From: Raffaelea ambrosiae
Lineage: Eukaryota; Ascomycota; Sordariomycetes; Ophiostomatales; Ophiostomataceae
DNA: 64,000 bases
Reading direction: 5' to 3'
NCBI GenBank assembly: GCA_002778195.1
Contig: PCDI01000014.1
Span: forward strand, 868,222 to 932,221
Shown: positions 12,200 through 25,942 of the stretch, piece by piece
Layout of the letters: every line of letters starts with the position of its first letter
Position numbering within the stretch: position 1 is the first letter of the stretch
The notes under the pieces: model-generated
Database searches by the model: none
Told to the model about the DNA's origin: nothing
What the model saw: the letters and a program-made list of their open reading frames with translations, nothing else
Translations under genes and position numbers: made by a program

Positions 12200-14650
12200 T
12201 TTATTTATAAGTAGAATGTTATAAACATCTTATATTTTATTTTTAACTGTTTTATAAACGATTATTAGAATTTAAATTTAAAGAGCTTGTTTCTATTTGA
12301 TATAATTTCTTTTAGTAGTTCGTGGTTAGTTAAAACGATCTTTAAAAATGTATATACTAACTCGTTTACGTTACTTACTTCTTTATATAAGATGAAGTAA
12401 GCGTACTTCGTAAGTTTATAAACGATGACGAAGATGTTGTTATAAGTTGTTTTCGTAAAGGGCTCCTTTGATTTTAGTAGCTTTATAATAAAATCTAAGC
12501 TAATAAACTCTTATAGTTTAATAAGGATTCGTAGTGGTTTTAGTAGCTCGTATAACTTATAGCGTTTTATTTTATTTTTTTTATATACGTTATAATTTCC
12601 GATAACTTTAACGATAATTTTCTTAATTTTAAGGAAGTCGTAGTTCCTTTAAATTCGTTTCGTAATAGCTTTAATTCCTTAATATTCGTAAGCTCGTGCT
12701 TCGTGAATGTTTTTAACGAGGTCTTTTTAATTTTCTTTAAGTATATAGATTTTACTATAATAGTTGTATTATGCTTTTATAATTAAAAATTCTTTTTTTT
12801 CTTTTTTCGTTATTTTTTATTATTGTTTTTTTAGTTCTTTCTTTTAGTTAAGGTCTGTATTAATCTTATATACCATCAATAGTTATTAGTATATTACTAA
12901 GTCTCTTTATTAATTTTACTATAAGAGTGTTATTACTTTTTATAATACTTCTTATTAATAATCCGCGCGTTTACTAAGCGCGTCGGCTCTTCCGTTTTCT
13001 ATTCCTTTATTTATCGTTTATTTAATACCTTAGTTATTATAAATTATATTAAGTTTTTATAATCGATAAAGACTTTTACCTATTATTATACTCTAATTAA
13101 ATAGTGTTACTATTTTTAAAATACGTAAATAATTACTATAAGTTCTTTATTATAAATAGGGTAATTAAGTTTTGGTTTATTTAACTTATACGAAAAGAAA
13201 GCAATAAAGTATAGCCTTTTTTACTCATCTCGTTGTTTTAACTATCCTCTAATAACGTAGTTAAAAGCGTCCGTTTTGTTAGGGTGGTATTTGTAGTCAG
13301 GTAGAGGATTGCAAAAGGTAGAAGTATCTCATTAACGAAGGTAGGATCTCGTAAATTACACAACTAAATCTTATCCCCCTTTTCTTCGAAAAGGGTGAGA
13401 GGTCCTCCTATATCGAGGGCTCCCAAAGGGGCTCTATACGTAACGTCTTCAAGCCGCGTACGAAGCCCTAACTCTGCGCCACGCCCAGGGGCCCGTGCGT
13501 GCGCTCCGTAGCGCACCCCCCTTCGAACTTACGCCGGCTACACAGTCACGTGCCCTGCTAAGGGTAGCACGTGCTTAAGTAGGTTGCTCACACGTGCTTA
13601 AGCTGCTCGCAAAGCACGCATCCAAGCAGGCTCGCGATATCCTTACACGTTTCAACTTCGTATTCTTTTATCGGGTCTGCTTCGTGTAGTATTAGGTTTA
13701 TAAAAACTCTTCTTTTAAGCTCTTTAAATGCTTTTTATTCTTTCGTTATTTATTTAAACTTTTGGTTTTTTTTTATTAGGTTTATTAAAGGTCGTGTAAT
13801 TTCTCTATATCGATAAATAAACTATCAATAAAAGTTTATAAATCTTAAAAATCCCTTAACTTTTATAACGTTAGTTGGTTTTAACCATTCTTTAATAGTT
13901 TAAATCTTTTTTTCTTACATTCGTATACATTCAGGCTTTATTATATAGCCTAAGTAGTCGACCTTCTTTTAGTAGAAGTGGTTTTTTTTTAACTTTATTA
14001 AAAGTTCGGCGTTTTATAGTTTTTTTAAAACGTTCAATATATGCTTTTCGTAACTTTTTAAGTCTTTAAAAAAGATAAAGATGTCGTTTAAATATACGAT
14101 AACCGTAATGTTTAAGTACTCTCTTAACACGTTATTTATTATATTTTAAAACGATGTAAGTACATTCGTTAAGCCGAAAAGCATAACCGTGTATTCATAG
14201 TGTTCGTATCGCGTTTTAAAAGCCGTTTTTCATTTTTCTTCGTTTTTTATTCGGATTAAGTTGTAAGCCCTTCGTAAGTCGAGTATCGTAAACCATTATG
14301 CTCTTTAAAGTTTATTTCGTAGCTCTTTAATGAGTGGTAATGGGTAGCGGTCTTTAATAATAATATCGTTTAATTATTTATAATTAATATATAATCGTAG
14401 TTTTTCATTTTTCTTTAAAACGAATAAAATCGAGTATTTTGCTAACGAGTTAAATAGTTTAATATACCCTTTCTTTAAGTTTTTATTAAAGTATTCTTTA
14501 AGTACTTTAAGTTATGTTTCGTTTAGTTCGTAAATTCGATGGAGTTTTAATTGTTTTCCTTCTTTTAAAGGTATTTCGTAATCTTAAAGTCTGTGTTTCG
14601 GTAAACCGGTAGTGTTTTTTAAAACACTTTACTAAATTTTTGATATTATT
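12200..14650 (-). pseudogene. Family A pol remnant: RT, RNase H, integrase
   Basis: Read through stops and frameshifts on the minus strand, three pol domains are clear. In the RT, a motif like HYEYTVMLFGLTN lies at about 14164-14214, and the active-site box reads Tyr-Leu-Asn-Asp at 14083-14097 instead of Tyr-Leu-Asp-Asp. RNase H shows AFFSYKLNKPKLNYPIYNKE at about 13140-13235 and an NGRADALSKRADY-type end at about 12960-13010. Integrase shows a zinc-finger-like region near 12590-12690, a core segment with SLDFI near 12480, and a SNRNKLF segment near 12290 where the usual second Asp is Asn. The Asp-to-Asn changes fit RIP on G of the coding strand. A family B solo LTR splits it at 13277-13647. 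Confidence 0.88.
13277..13647 (-). repeat. Solo LTR of family B inside family A pol
   Basis: A 371-bp LTR with intact TG and CA ends on both strands (TGTTAGGG to CCTTACA on the plus strand), flanked by perfect 5-bp duplications CGTTT at 13272-13276 and 13648-13652. No internal element sequence is attached, so it formed by LTR-LTR recombination after insertion. It keeps many CA/TG steps and GC-rich words, so it has suffered far less RIP than other B LTRs. It is the best sequence here for reading the original LTR. Confidence 0.96.
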
Positions 14651-16419
14651 TAAAGATTTACGGTACGTTAGCTTTTATCGTTTTTACTAACGTTCGTTTT
14701 CATTTTAATTCATTTACGAAGTACTATACTCGCGTAGTAGTTAAATCCTTCTTTATTATTAAAGCTTTTTTACTTTACTTTTTTTTAAGGGTATAGTGGC
14801 GTTTGTTTAAGAGTTTGTTTTTAATAAGTTGTTTTTAAAAGCTAGTTTCGGTCCCTCGCTTTTAACCGTTCTTTTTATTAGTTGAGTATTATCTTAATAA
14901 ATCTAACTAGTGGTTTAGTCGATTTAAAGATTGTTTTTTCGTAACTAAAGCAATCTTAATATAATTTTCATACGATATTAATCCTATAATGTCGAGTGAG
15001 AGGTTTTCAAATCGTTCTTAAACTAAGGTTAAAAAATGATTAGTCTCTTTATCGATCACTCCTCTATTATAAGATACGGTGTTTCCTTTAAAGGTGTTAA
15101 GTTAATAAAGTCTCTTTTTAGTCTTTTATAATATTTAGTATTTATTAATAAATGTAAAAAACACGTAGTTCCTTTAAACGCCGCAGTCTATCATCGCGGT
15201 GATTAGCGTTTTATTATAAATAATTTATACTTTAATATATAGCTTTAAAATGTTATCTTCCCTACTAACCTCTACTAAAAACCTCCGTTTTTAAATCGTT
15301 TGTAGTTCTTTTACTAACGATTCGTACCGTTTTTTTCGTCGTTAATCTACTTTATTCCAAAGTTTTTATTATAAGCCTTTGTGCTAATCGAGGATTTTAG
15401 CTTATGCGTAAACGCGGCATTTCAATACTTAACATCGAATTCAGTCGTCTGGTTTCTTTATATAAACTATTAAATATTCTTTGTTTAGTTTTAATACCGC
15501 GTAAAATTCGTTTAATTTAGTTTATACAACCTACTAATATTCCAATTCATCGTTTTAAAATGAAACTTCGATTAGTCGTTTTTAGTAACGTTCTAAGTAA
15601 AATCCTTAAGTTATTTTTTCTTTAAAATAAATTCGGTATTAGTCGATAACGTATAAGACTTATATAATTTCTTCGTATTTAAGGTGTTATACGTCGATTT
15701 AGAAGTCGTTCCTTTCCTTCGTTACGAGTATATCCTTCTATCGATATTCCGAGGCTATTTATACGAGCGTTACCCTTAAAATGGAAAAGGTAGTAGTATT
15801 ATTATTTAATACTAATGTTATATATTATTTAACGTAATAAAGCACTCTTTCTTCTTATTTCATAACGTAAACAAGTTCTTTAAATTGCTTAAGTAAAGAA
15901 AGGTGTTAAGTTATAACGACTACTCGTCTTTAGTATGTTTTATAATAACGTACAACGTTGTTTTTTCGTTTTTAATATTCGTATTTTTCACACTCGTCTT
16001 TTGGTATAAGTATATTGTTTTCTTTCACTCACTTCGGGTAATACACTCAATAGTATTAGTGTAAATCTTTGTTTTATACTACTTCGTAAAAGCCATCGTA
16101 AGCCCTTTCGTTTTAAAGTTTACACTTTAATAGCTTTAAGTGGTTTCGTTTATACGCGGTTAGTAAACATTTTCGTACGTATTTTACTTTATACTCGTCG
16201 TAACGATATATGATAGCGGGCCGGTTCTTACGCTTAAGTTTTTTTAAATACTAACTTACTTCGTCTTTTTCGAATTTATAAATTAGGTAGTTATCTTTTT
16301 AGTATGTAATTTAACTAAGCGATACGTATTCGAAGTCTTTTACATTTACTTCGATATTTTTAATTTTCGTAACGATGGCTGCGTTGATTTGCCGCTCGAA
16401 CACTGGTTTTCACTACTTC

Positions 16420-17360
16420 TTGAGTTGTTTATAGTTTCAAGCGTAATACCTTTGTTATTTACAATTGAAGCACTTCCCTTTAAGCTTTTAATACTTCGTA
16501 GCGTTTAATTTTATAGGGTTTTTATATTATTGGTTAAATTATAAGCGTTGGTTTTTCCTTTTTCCTAGGTTAACACGAGAGGGAGCGTTACTTCATCCTT
16601 TATATCGTTTTTATTCCTTTTCTATACGTCGTTCGTAGAGGCGGTCGTTAATTCGTACGGCCATAGTAATATATTCGGAAAATTCGCTCAATCGGTTTAA
16701 TTTAATAAGTTCGTCCTTTACGATATCTTTACGTCTTTAGTAGAATTATAATATTAAGGGTTCGTCTTTCTAGTTTAGTCGCGAAGCGACTTGCTAAAAA
16801 CGAGCCGTATACTCGAATACGAATCCCTTTTAATAGAAGCGAAGAAGGGCTCGTTTTACCGTTCTTTCCTCGTTAAAGCTTTCAAAAGCTCTTTTAATCG
16901 CTATTTCGAAGTTGCGATAGTTATTAAACAGTTCTTACGTTTCGTTATCTTAGTTGTTTAAGTTTAAGTTTTTTTTAAAAAGTTACGTAAGCGAGGTTCG
17001 AACCATTTTAATACGCTCTCTTTTAATCGGCTAGCCGCAAACTAAACCTTAATAAAGTTAAACTTAAACTAATCTTCGTAGTAGCGCATGTAAGCGCGGA
17101 ACTGCGTTAAGAAGTTTTATAACGTTTTTTTTAATATCGTCGAAAGCTTTAGGTTTATTTATTTTAAAAGCTTCTTTTTTAGTTTTTACCGCTACTATTT
17201 GAGCTTAAAGTTATTTAATCATATTTTTTAAAGCTATGATTTCTTATTAGTGGGCTTAAATTATAACGACGGCGCTTATAGTCGTGTTGTTACTTGTTTT
17301 AATAACCGAGGGAGTAAAGGTGTTAAAAGCTATAGTTGCTTTTTTATATTGTATAAAGAG
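16420..17360 (-). pseudogene. Family A gag remnant with broken zinc knuckle
   Basis: On the minus strand a Gypsy-type capsid region is readable: FLTQFRAYMRYYED at about 17070-17115 and KWFEPRLRNF at about 16985-17015, with in-frame TAG codons between them where CAG is expected. Downstream, at about 16428-16475, a CCHC knuckle starts CFNC, but the expected His and last Cys both read Tyr (CAT to TAT, TGC to TAC) and two stops lie inside. These are C-to-T or G-to-A changes, as RIP makes. Confidence 0.85.
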
Positions 17361-17397
17361 GTAGCGTTAACCTGTTTTTAAATAAAAGTAGTTAAAA

Positions 17398-17821
17398 TGT
17401 AACGAACACCGGGTTCTTAAGTAATAAACCTACGTGAGAGTTTATATTAATAAGATAGTTAAGGCTTAAAGTTTATAATATTAAAACAGTCTTGTTTTTT
17501 CGTACGTACGAGCGAGTATTTGAAAGCTATTAAAGCTATTCGGGGTTGTTTTAAATACTTAGATTAACTACTAAAGAGTTTAACTCTTTTTATTTATTTA
17601 CTTAAAAGGGCGAGCTTACCCTTTTATTTATTTGAAGTAATCACTGCTTCGTGATCCGAGTCGGTGATTATCACTAACTATCATTGATTATTACTGATTC
17701 TCCGTGATCCTACGTGATAGGTCACGTGATATATCTTTCTGCCTTCTTTAACCGTTTTCGTGGTTTCGCTCATAGTCAATGGCGGGGCTTTTAGCTAAAG
17801 GCCGCGACGCGGGTCGTAACA
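17398..17821 (-). repeat. Family A LTR, 5' LTR on the minus strand
   Basis: A 424-bp copy of 10301-10724 that keeps its TG start (plus strand TGTAACGAACACC) and its AACA end. It differs from the other LTR mainly by C/T and G/A exchanges. It is followed by the target duplication CCCGC. Confidence 0.93.
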
Positions 17822-20611
17822 CCCGCTTATCGTCGACGAAAACGACGACGCTTTAAATCAAACCGCCGTTACCTTTATTACGCTTTTCGCTTTTACGTTT
17901 ACGCTTATTAACGGCGTTTAGTTAATAAACTTTAACTTAAATAATATAAAAAATTATTATTTCGCGTGTTATAAATACGTTTAACACGCATTTACTATTT
18001 AATCGTTTCGTTTAAAGTTAGATTTAAAATATAAGCGTAAAGTCGAAGCGTATACTAAGTATACGAAGATATATAAAACTTATATAAGTATATATAATTA
18101 AACTCCCTTCGCTTTACCGTCGGCTCGTTACTAACTCTTTTATATAAGTTTTTAAACTAATTCGTAGTAATATAAACTATATAATTAAGTTTTTATACGC
18201 TTTTAACACGTTTCTTACGCTCTTTTACGCTTATTTACTTAATAACGTTAAGCTTAAAGCCTTCTTACACGCGTTAATAAATATAATTATATACTTTATA
18301 ACTCGCGTACTCTTTTTATTCATTTAATATTTATCGCGCTTTAAGCTATTTTAAGAATTCGCTATATACGATTTCGTAAACTTTTTACTCGTTTCGTTAT
18401 TAAATCGTCTTTAAGCTTTACTAACCTTTGTTTAAAAGTGGGTTAAATACGTTACGTAAGTAGCCCGCGCTCGTATCGCGTAAATCGCTATTATTACTTA
18501 TACCAACGTTAAGTATATATTAATACGTACTCTCCTCGCGCTATCTTTTTTTATAATAGCGCTTTATTAACGCTTCGCGCTAAGTTTTATCTTTAATTAT
18601 TAAAGATTAATAATATAATTATTAATAAACTACGCGTTTTTAACTCTTAAAACGGCTTCAAGCCGCTTTCGTAATCGCGCGTTAAGCTACAAACGCTATT
18701 AACGTTTAAATAAACCTTTTAAATCTCAATGTTTAAACGTTAAGTTGTCTTTCTTATTCGCGCGCTTTTATTATACCGCTTTTAAACTCTAATCGTTATA
18801 AAATAGTTTTTTTTATTTATTATTTTTATACGCCCTTTAAGCCGCCTTCGTATCGCTTTAATACGTTTAAAGTCTTTATATTTTTTTAACTCGTAGTTAA
18901 TATACCGTTATAGTTTCGTTCATAAGCCGCTTTACTTTTAAAGATAATTTATTTTACTTTTCGCTTTTTCTTTATTACTTTTTAAGCTTAAAACCTTATA
19001 ACTAGTTTTTACGCGTGTTTTATATTATTTTTTAATACTTATTAGTTATACTTTATAAGCTACCTCGTTTATTAAACGAAGAAAAAACGCTTTTCTTTTT
19101 TTACGCGAGTATTTTATACTTTTTTTACTTTTTATTCGTTTAGTTTTTCTTTTAACGATAAAGTTTAAAAAGTCGGTTACGTTTTACGGTTTTCTTTTTA
19201 AAGCTTTAATAAAGTTATTAAAAATACGTTATAAGGTTGGTTATATTAATTAAAGAGTGTTATATAATATGTTTATGATTCGACTTTAGTTAAAACTATA
19301 AACGAATTAACGAAACGAAAACTTATCTTTTTACAAAACACTTTTAACTTAAGGTTTTATATTAATAACTACATTAAGTCTTTTACGTAATACTTTTAAA
19401 GTTAATAACGGCGATTATAATACTTCGTTTAAGCTTTTTATACTTTCTTTTAGTGTTTTACTATAAAGACTCGTACTTTATTTAATTTTTTTACTTTCGT
19501 TATAATTATAAATACTTTTTTTTTAATAAAGTCGTTTTTAATTTATATATACATTTTTAAATAATATTTTATAAAAAAATAAAATAACGTATTATTAGTT
19601 ATAACGTTAACCGCGTTGTTATATACGTACTTCGTTATTAATAAAAGTTTAACTTAATTTGTTTAAAACTCGTTTATATACGCGTATAAATAGTATTTTA
19701 ACGTTTAATTCATTCTTTCGATTTATTTATCGGTTTATAAATAAAACGTTGTAAAAAGACTTTTTAATAAAGAGCTTTACGTAAAGCGTTATTTAATACG
19801 TATTAATAAAAACGCTTTTTTAGTTTAAAATAATATCGTATGATATATTAAATTATATTTCGATTTTTATATATAAAACCTTTATTAACTGGTTTAACGT
19901 TATCGTTGTTTTTATAAGAAAAAAACTTTATTATTTTCGTAAATTTATTTATGATTATTAAAATCGTATTTACGTTTTACTCTTTATAATAGATTTTTAA
20001 TAGTTTCGTTATAAAATTTATAAAGATTTTTTATTATAACCCTCGTAAAATAAAAGTGCTTATAACTAATTGTATAACTTATATTATAATACCGCTTTTT
20101 ATATATACGTTAAATAACTATTAACGTACTCGTAAATATATACATTTATATACTTTTGAAAGAATGTTTTTTTATTAACTTTTTTATATAAATTCGTTTA
20201 AAGTGTTTTATTAAAGGGTTATCGTAATATATTTAAAAAATTTCCTTTTTTATTATTTCTTTTTTTAAAGTATAAATACGATTTTTAAATCGTAATAATT
20301 CTTTTAACTTTATACTTTAATACTTAAAAATAATCGTAGTCGTTTTAATTTAAGCTTTTAACTATTAAATTTTCTCGTTACTTATTTATAAAGCTTTAAA
20401 TAATTTTATTAATAACGTGTTTATATTTAATATTAACGAGTTTTTTTTTTAATATAACTTAATATAACTTTAAAAAAACTAACTATTTAAAGTAAAAATA
20501 AAGCCGCTGTCGTAGCTTAAACGATAGCTAACTTTAAAGTTATTATTAAAGAGTATTTAAATAACGAACTCGACTTTATTAAATTTAAACGAAGAAAGCT
20601 TTACACTTTTG

Positions 20612-20956
20612 TATAAAAACATCGCGAGCCTACTCGAATACGTGCTTTACGAGCAGCTTAAACACGTGCCACCTCCTAACGGAGCACGTAACTACGCAAT
20701 TAATACAAGCCCGAAAAGAGGTACGTTACGAAGCGCACGCACGAGCCTCTAAGTATAACGCGAAGCTAAAGCTTCGTACGCGGCTTAAAAGCGCCGCGCA
20801 TAAAGCTTTTAAAAGTTTTCAATATAACAAAAGCCTTTCACCCTTTTTAAAAAGGGGAATAAGATTTAGTTATATAATTTACGAAATCCTACCTTCGTTA
20901 ATAAAATACCTCTACCTTTTATAATCCTCTACCTAACTACAAATACCACTTTAACA
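20612..20956 (+). repeat. Family B LTR, 5' LTR of B4, with internal deletion
   Basis: A 345-bp LTR lacking one of the two AAACACGTG-headed units of about 23 bp seen in the partner LTR at 28438. The same collapsed form occurs at 35497. Confidence 0.82.
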
Positions 20957-23900
20957 TTTTTAAATCTTTCACTCAAAGTCACTTAAAGGATTAAAAAAAT
21001 AACACTAAGCACGAAATAATAAAAACGAAAGTAAACGATAGTAACGACCGTTAATAAAGCTTTACTCTTTATTAATAACGATCGTACTTTTTAATATTAA
21101 AAAAGGAGCGGTTAAAGCGAGCGATTAACTCGATAACGAAACGCTATTCGCGGTTACGCCGACTTAAAAAGTTATTAAAAACGATAAACTCGTTACGATT
21201 TAAGCTTACCGCGAGTTTAAATAAACGAAAAAGCGGTTAATACTCGTTAAATAAATTCGTAATATCAAAGCCGAGCTTTTATAAACTAAGTAATAAACCT
21301 TGTAACTTTAAACGGTTTAAACATTAATAACGAAGAATGTTTCGAGATTAACGAGCGCGTATAACGAAACGCGAGTAAGTATTAAAGATTATTATAAGCC
21401 GACTCTTCGTAATATAATTTATTTATTAACGCTTAGTTTAAAGGTTAACGAGAGCGAAAACTACGACGAAAATAACTATAATAACGAAGTTAACGTAAAA
21501 ATCTCGGTTTTTAATAAGTTTACGAATAAGTTTACTTTTATATAACGAAACACGTAAGTTAAAGCGATAAAAGACGTTTTTAAAGTCGCTTTATAACGTT
21601 TTCGCGATTTAAAAAAGCGCGTATTAATAGCTTTATTTTAGTTTAACACTATCTTTTAAAACTAATAAAAGTAATACTTAGTTAACTTAAGCTTTAAAAA
21701 AGAAATTTAACGAACGAAGAGGTTATAAACCTACTTTAAAGAATAAATAATAACGTTTTTTTTTTAAAAAAACGAAAACTCGTTATTAATTATTTATTAA
21801 TAATATTAAAAAGCGGTTTAAAACGAAAACTAAAGCTTAGTTAAATTTTTTTTATTTTTAATTCTTTAAGTTAAAAATAAAAGCGTTTTCTAAATACTAT
21901 TAAAAAAACCTTTTATTTTAAGTTATAAAAAAACCTACGATAATCGTTAATAACTAGCTTTAACTATTAATTTACCGATTTTAATACTTTTATTACTCGT
22001 ATAAAAAATTATTAAAAGTAATACGTAAAAAAGAAAAAGTTAAAAAACGAAAAGCCGTAAAGTAACTTAAGAAAAGAAATAATAAAACACTTTTAAAAAC
22101 GCGAATAACCCGCGTTTTAAAAGCGGCTTAAAAGAGAAAAAAAAAAGCTTAAAAAGAAAACTAATAAAAGGTCGAATATCACGTATTATAATTATAAAGA
22201 GAAAAAGTATATTATATTAAAGTGTACGAAGTTAAAAATAAACCTTACGAAAGTTTAAAAGGTTAAAAGTATATTAAAGCTTAATATTAAATTAAAAAAA
22301 AAAGTAAAAAACGCGTAAACGCTTTTACTTAATTAAAAGAAAAAAACGTTCGTTAAAGTAAAAATCAGCGTACGATTATATAACTTAACCGTAATAAAAA
22401 CCGATTAAAAATATTAAACTATTATTAACCTTAATACGAAAGCAAAAGTTAATATCGTTTCGTTAAAGTTCGTTACGCGAGTTAAGCTTAAAAAAAAAAA
22501 GTTAAACCCCGCGTTTAAAAATAACGAACGACTCGATTACTACGTTAATAACGTTATAAAAAGTGTTATTAAAGCTTATTAATTATTAAAGTTAAATTAA
22601 AGAGTTTATATAGCTTTACGTAACTATTTCGCGAATAAAAGCGACGAATAAAAGCTTTATTCTTTTAAAAGTTATAACTTTAAAAGATTTAATTATTAAT
22701 ACGATTAAAAGTAGTTAATAATGTTTTAATCATCGTTTAAATAATTTTACGATTAATACACTTCGTAAATTCGTTAAAAAGATTAAAAATACCGTAATTA
22801 TATACGTAATCTTTATATTCTTTAATCGTTTCGAATAAATTAAACTTAAATAATACCCTTTTAAAAACAAAACAACTTCGAAACGTTAACCTTATAATAA
22901 CTTACTAACGAAGCTTATTAATTTCGCTTTCGTATTTAACGAAACGAACGCGGTTATATTACTACTCGCTCGAAAAACGAATTACGTAATTAACTTAGTT
23001 AACGAAGCGTAACCCTTTTATAAAACGATTTACCTTTTGTTTAAACGAGAGTTAAAAAAGTTACGAAAGTATTTTAAAAAAAACTTATAAAACGAGCGAA
23101 TTCGATTAAATAAAAGCTTAATTAAAATATTTATTTTTTTCGTATTTAAAAAAAACGGCTTTTAATAGCTTTACGTTAACTATTAAAAACTTAATAAAGT
23201 TACGATTAAAAACCGTTATACTTTTTCGTTAATTTCGAAATCTTAAATCGAATTTTAAGCGTTAAATACTTTATTAAGCTTAATATTAAAAACGTTTATT
23301 ATTAAATTTGAATTAAAGAAAGAAACGAGTGAAAAACGACGTTTTATACGCAATACGAATACTACGAGTATATAATTTTATTATTTAACTTTATAAATAC
23401 GTTAACTACGTTTTAATACTACGTTTATATAACTCTTTACGAATTAGTTAACGTAATATATATTAAATATATAAATAACGTATTACTGTTTTTTAAAAGT
23501 TAAAACGAATATATTAAATATATACGAAATATATTTAAAAAGCTATAAAAAGTATAATTATTTATAAACTTAACTAAATATAAATTTTATTAAAACTAAG
23601 TCGAGTTTTTAAGATTTATCTTTTTTAACATTAAAGTATAAATAAACCCGGTTTTTAAAGTTTTATAACTTTTATTAACGTTTTATTAAAAGTACTTTAA
23701 AATTATAACTTCGTTAAATAAACTCTTAAAAAGGATAAAAAATAAAAAGAAGCTTAAACGAGTGCGCTTTAATAAAAGAGCGATATAAATATTTTATTAA
23801 TTATAAAAAGAATTTACTCGCGCTTTTTTATTAAAGCACTTTAACTTAACGCGTTATTTATAATTTAAGATTAATACGTTAAAATTCATAAAAGCGGGGA

Positions 23901-25907
23901 TTTTATTTTAATTAAACGACGAAAGTTGTTAACACTTTATTATATTTTAATTTCGAAAATAAAACGAGTTAAAGCTACGATATAATACTTTTAATTAAAA
24001 AATTATAATAATTATAAATTCTTTTAAATATTAACGTTAGTATTTAAAAAGTAATTAATATAAAATCGAGGTTTTATTCAACTATATTAACTTACGTATA
24101 TTTATATAATAAAAAAAGTTAAACGAAAAGTAAATTAAGTAGTATATATATTTTACTTTTTTTAATTTTAAAATTAAACATTAAGTTAAAAAAACTAATT
24201 TTATTAATAGCTTTTTTCGAAGATCGAATTATTAAAAAAACTCGAATAAAGAGGAAGAGTTAAAGTTGTTTTTCGACTTTAAATCGCGGTTAGTGTTTGT
24301 AAAATAAGTGTTAGCTTTATATGTTTATTTTAATTACGTTAAGATTAAAACGATTACGACTTAAAAGAAGTTATTACTTAAAGCGGCTTATATTAACTAT
24401 ATAAAAGTAACACTTTAAGCGAGTAAAAAGTATAAAAATCCTTTTATTTAAATTTAATGAATTTAAACTTATTATTTAAATACTTTTTAATAATAACCTT
24501 AAAACGAGCTATCGTTAAAACCACGATAACGGTTTTACTTTTACTTTAAATAGTTAGTCTTTTTAAAATTATATTAAGCTATGTTAAAAAAAGAGAATTC
24601 GTTAGTATTAAATATAAATACGTTATTAGTAAAGTTGTTTTAAGCTTTATAAATAAATAACGAAAAAACTTAATAGTTAAAAGCTTAAATTGAAATAACT
24701 ATAACCACTTTTAAACATTAAAGCGTAAGGTTAAAAAGACTATTATAATTTAAAAATCGTATTTATATTTTAAAAAAAGAAGTGGTAAAAAAGGAAATCT
24801 TTTAAATATATTATAATAGCTTTTTAACGAAACACTTTAAAAGGACTCGTATAAAAGAGTTAATAAAAAGAAAATCCTTTTAAAAGTATATAAATGCGTA
24901 TATTTACGAATACGTCGATAATTACTTAACGTATACGCGAGAAGCGGTACTACGATATAAACCGTACGATTAATTATAAGCACTTTTTATTTTACGAAAA
25001 CCGTAATAAAAAATCTTTATGAATTTTATAATAAAACTATTAGAAATTTATTATAAAAGGTAAAACGTTAATATAATCTTAATAATCGTAAATAAACTTA
25101 TAAAGATAATAAGGTTTTTTTTCGTAAAAACGACGATAACGTTAAACTAGTTAATAAAAGTTTTATATATAAAAATCGAGATAAGATTCGATGTATTATA
25201 CGGTATTATTTTAAATTAAAAAAACGTTTTTATTAATACGTATTAAATAGTGTTTTACGTAAAACTTTTTATTAAAAAACGCTTTTTTACGGCGTTTTAC
25301 TCGTAAACTAATAATTAAATTAAAAGAATAAACTAAACGTTAAAACACTATTTACGCGTATTTATAAACGAGCTTTAAACGAATTAAATTAAGCTTTTAT
25401 TAACGATAAAGTATATATATAATAACGTAATTAACGTTATAATTAATAATACGCTATTTTATTTTTTTATAAAATATTATTTAAAAATATATATATAAAT
25501 CGAAGACGATTTTATTAAAAAAAGAGTACTTACGATTATAACGAGAGTAAAGGAGTTAAATAAAGTATAAGTTTTTATAATAAAACATTAAAAGAAAATA
25601 TAAAAAGCTTAAACGAAGTATTATAACCGCCGCTATTAACTTTAAAAGTATTATATAAAAAACTTAATATAACTATTAATATAAAACTTTAAATTAAAAA
25701 TACTTTATAAAACTTCGCTTTGTTAACTCGTTTATAATCTTAATTAAAGTTAAATCGTAAGTATATCGTATAACACTCTTTAACTAATATAACTAACTTT
25801 ATAACGTGTTTTTAATAACTTTATTAAAGCTTTAAAAAGAAAACCGCGAAACGTAGTTAACTTTTTAAACTTTATCGTTAAAAAAAATTAAACGAATAAA
25901 AAATAAA

Positions 25908-25942
25908 TAAAATATAAAATATAAAATATAAAATATAAAATA
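25908..25942 (+). repeat. 7-bp tandem tract (AAAATAT type) in B4
   Basis: Four to five units of AAAATAT lie just before a TACTCG landmark. The matching places in other copies (49190-49200, 52095-52106) hold a single AAAATAC-like unit, so this is an expansion specific to B4. Confidence 0.75.

Larger units (their letters stand above)
10301..17821 (-). mobile_element. Family A Ty3/Gypsy LTR retrotransposon, complete but RIP-decayed
   Basis: The element is bounded by two 424-bp direct LTRs and a perfect 5-bp target duplication, CCCGC at 10296-10300 and 17822-17826. It is coded on the minus strand. A purine-rich tract (on the minus strand) abuts the left LTR, and the order is gag (about 17100), zinc knuckle (about 16450), RT (about 14100), RNase H (about 13200) and integrase (about 12900-12200). 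RT-RNase H-integrase order is Ty3/Gypsy. Its length is 7521 bp including a later 371-bp solo LTR of family B. Decay is milder than in the B copies around it, since more CA/TG steps remain, so it is probably younger than its host copy B3. Confidence 0.94.
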
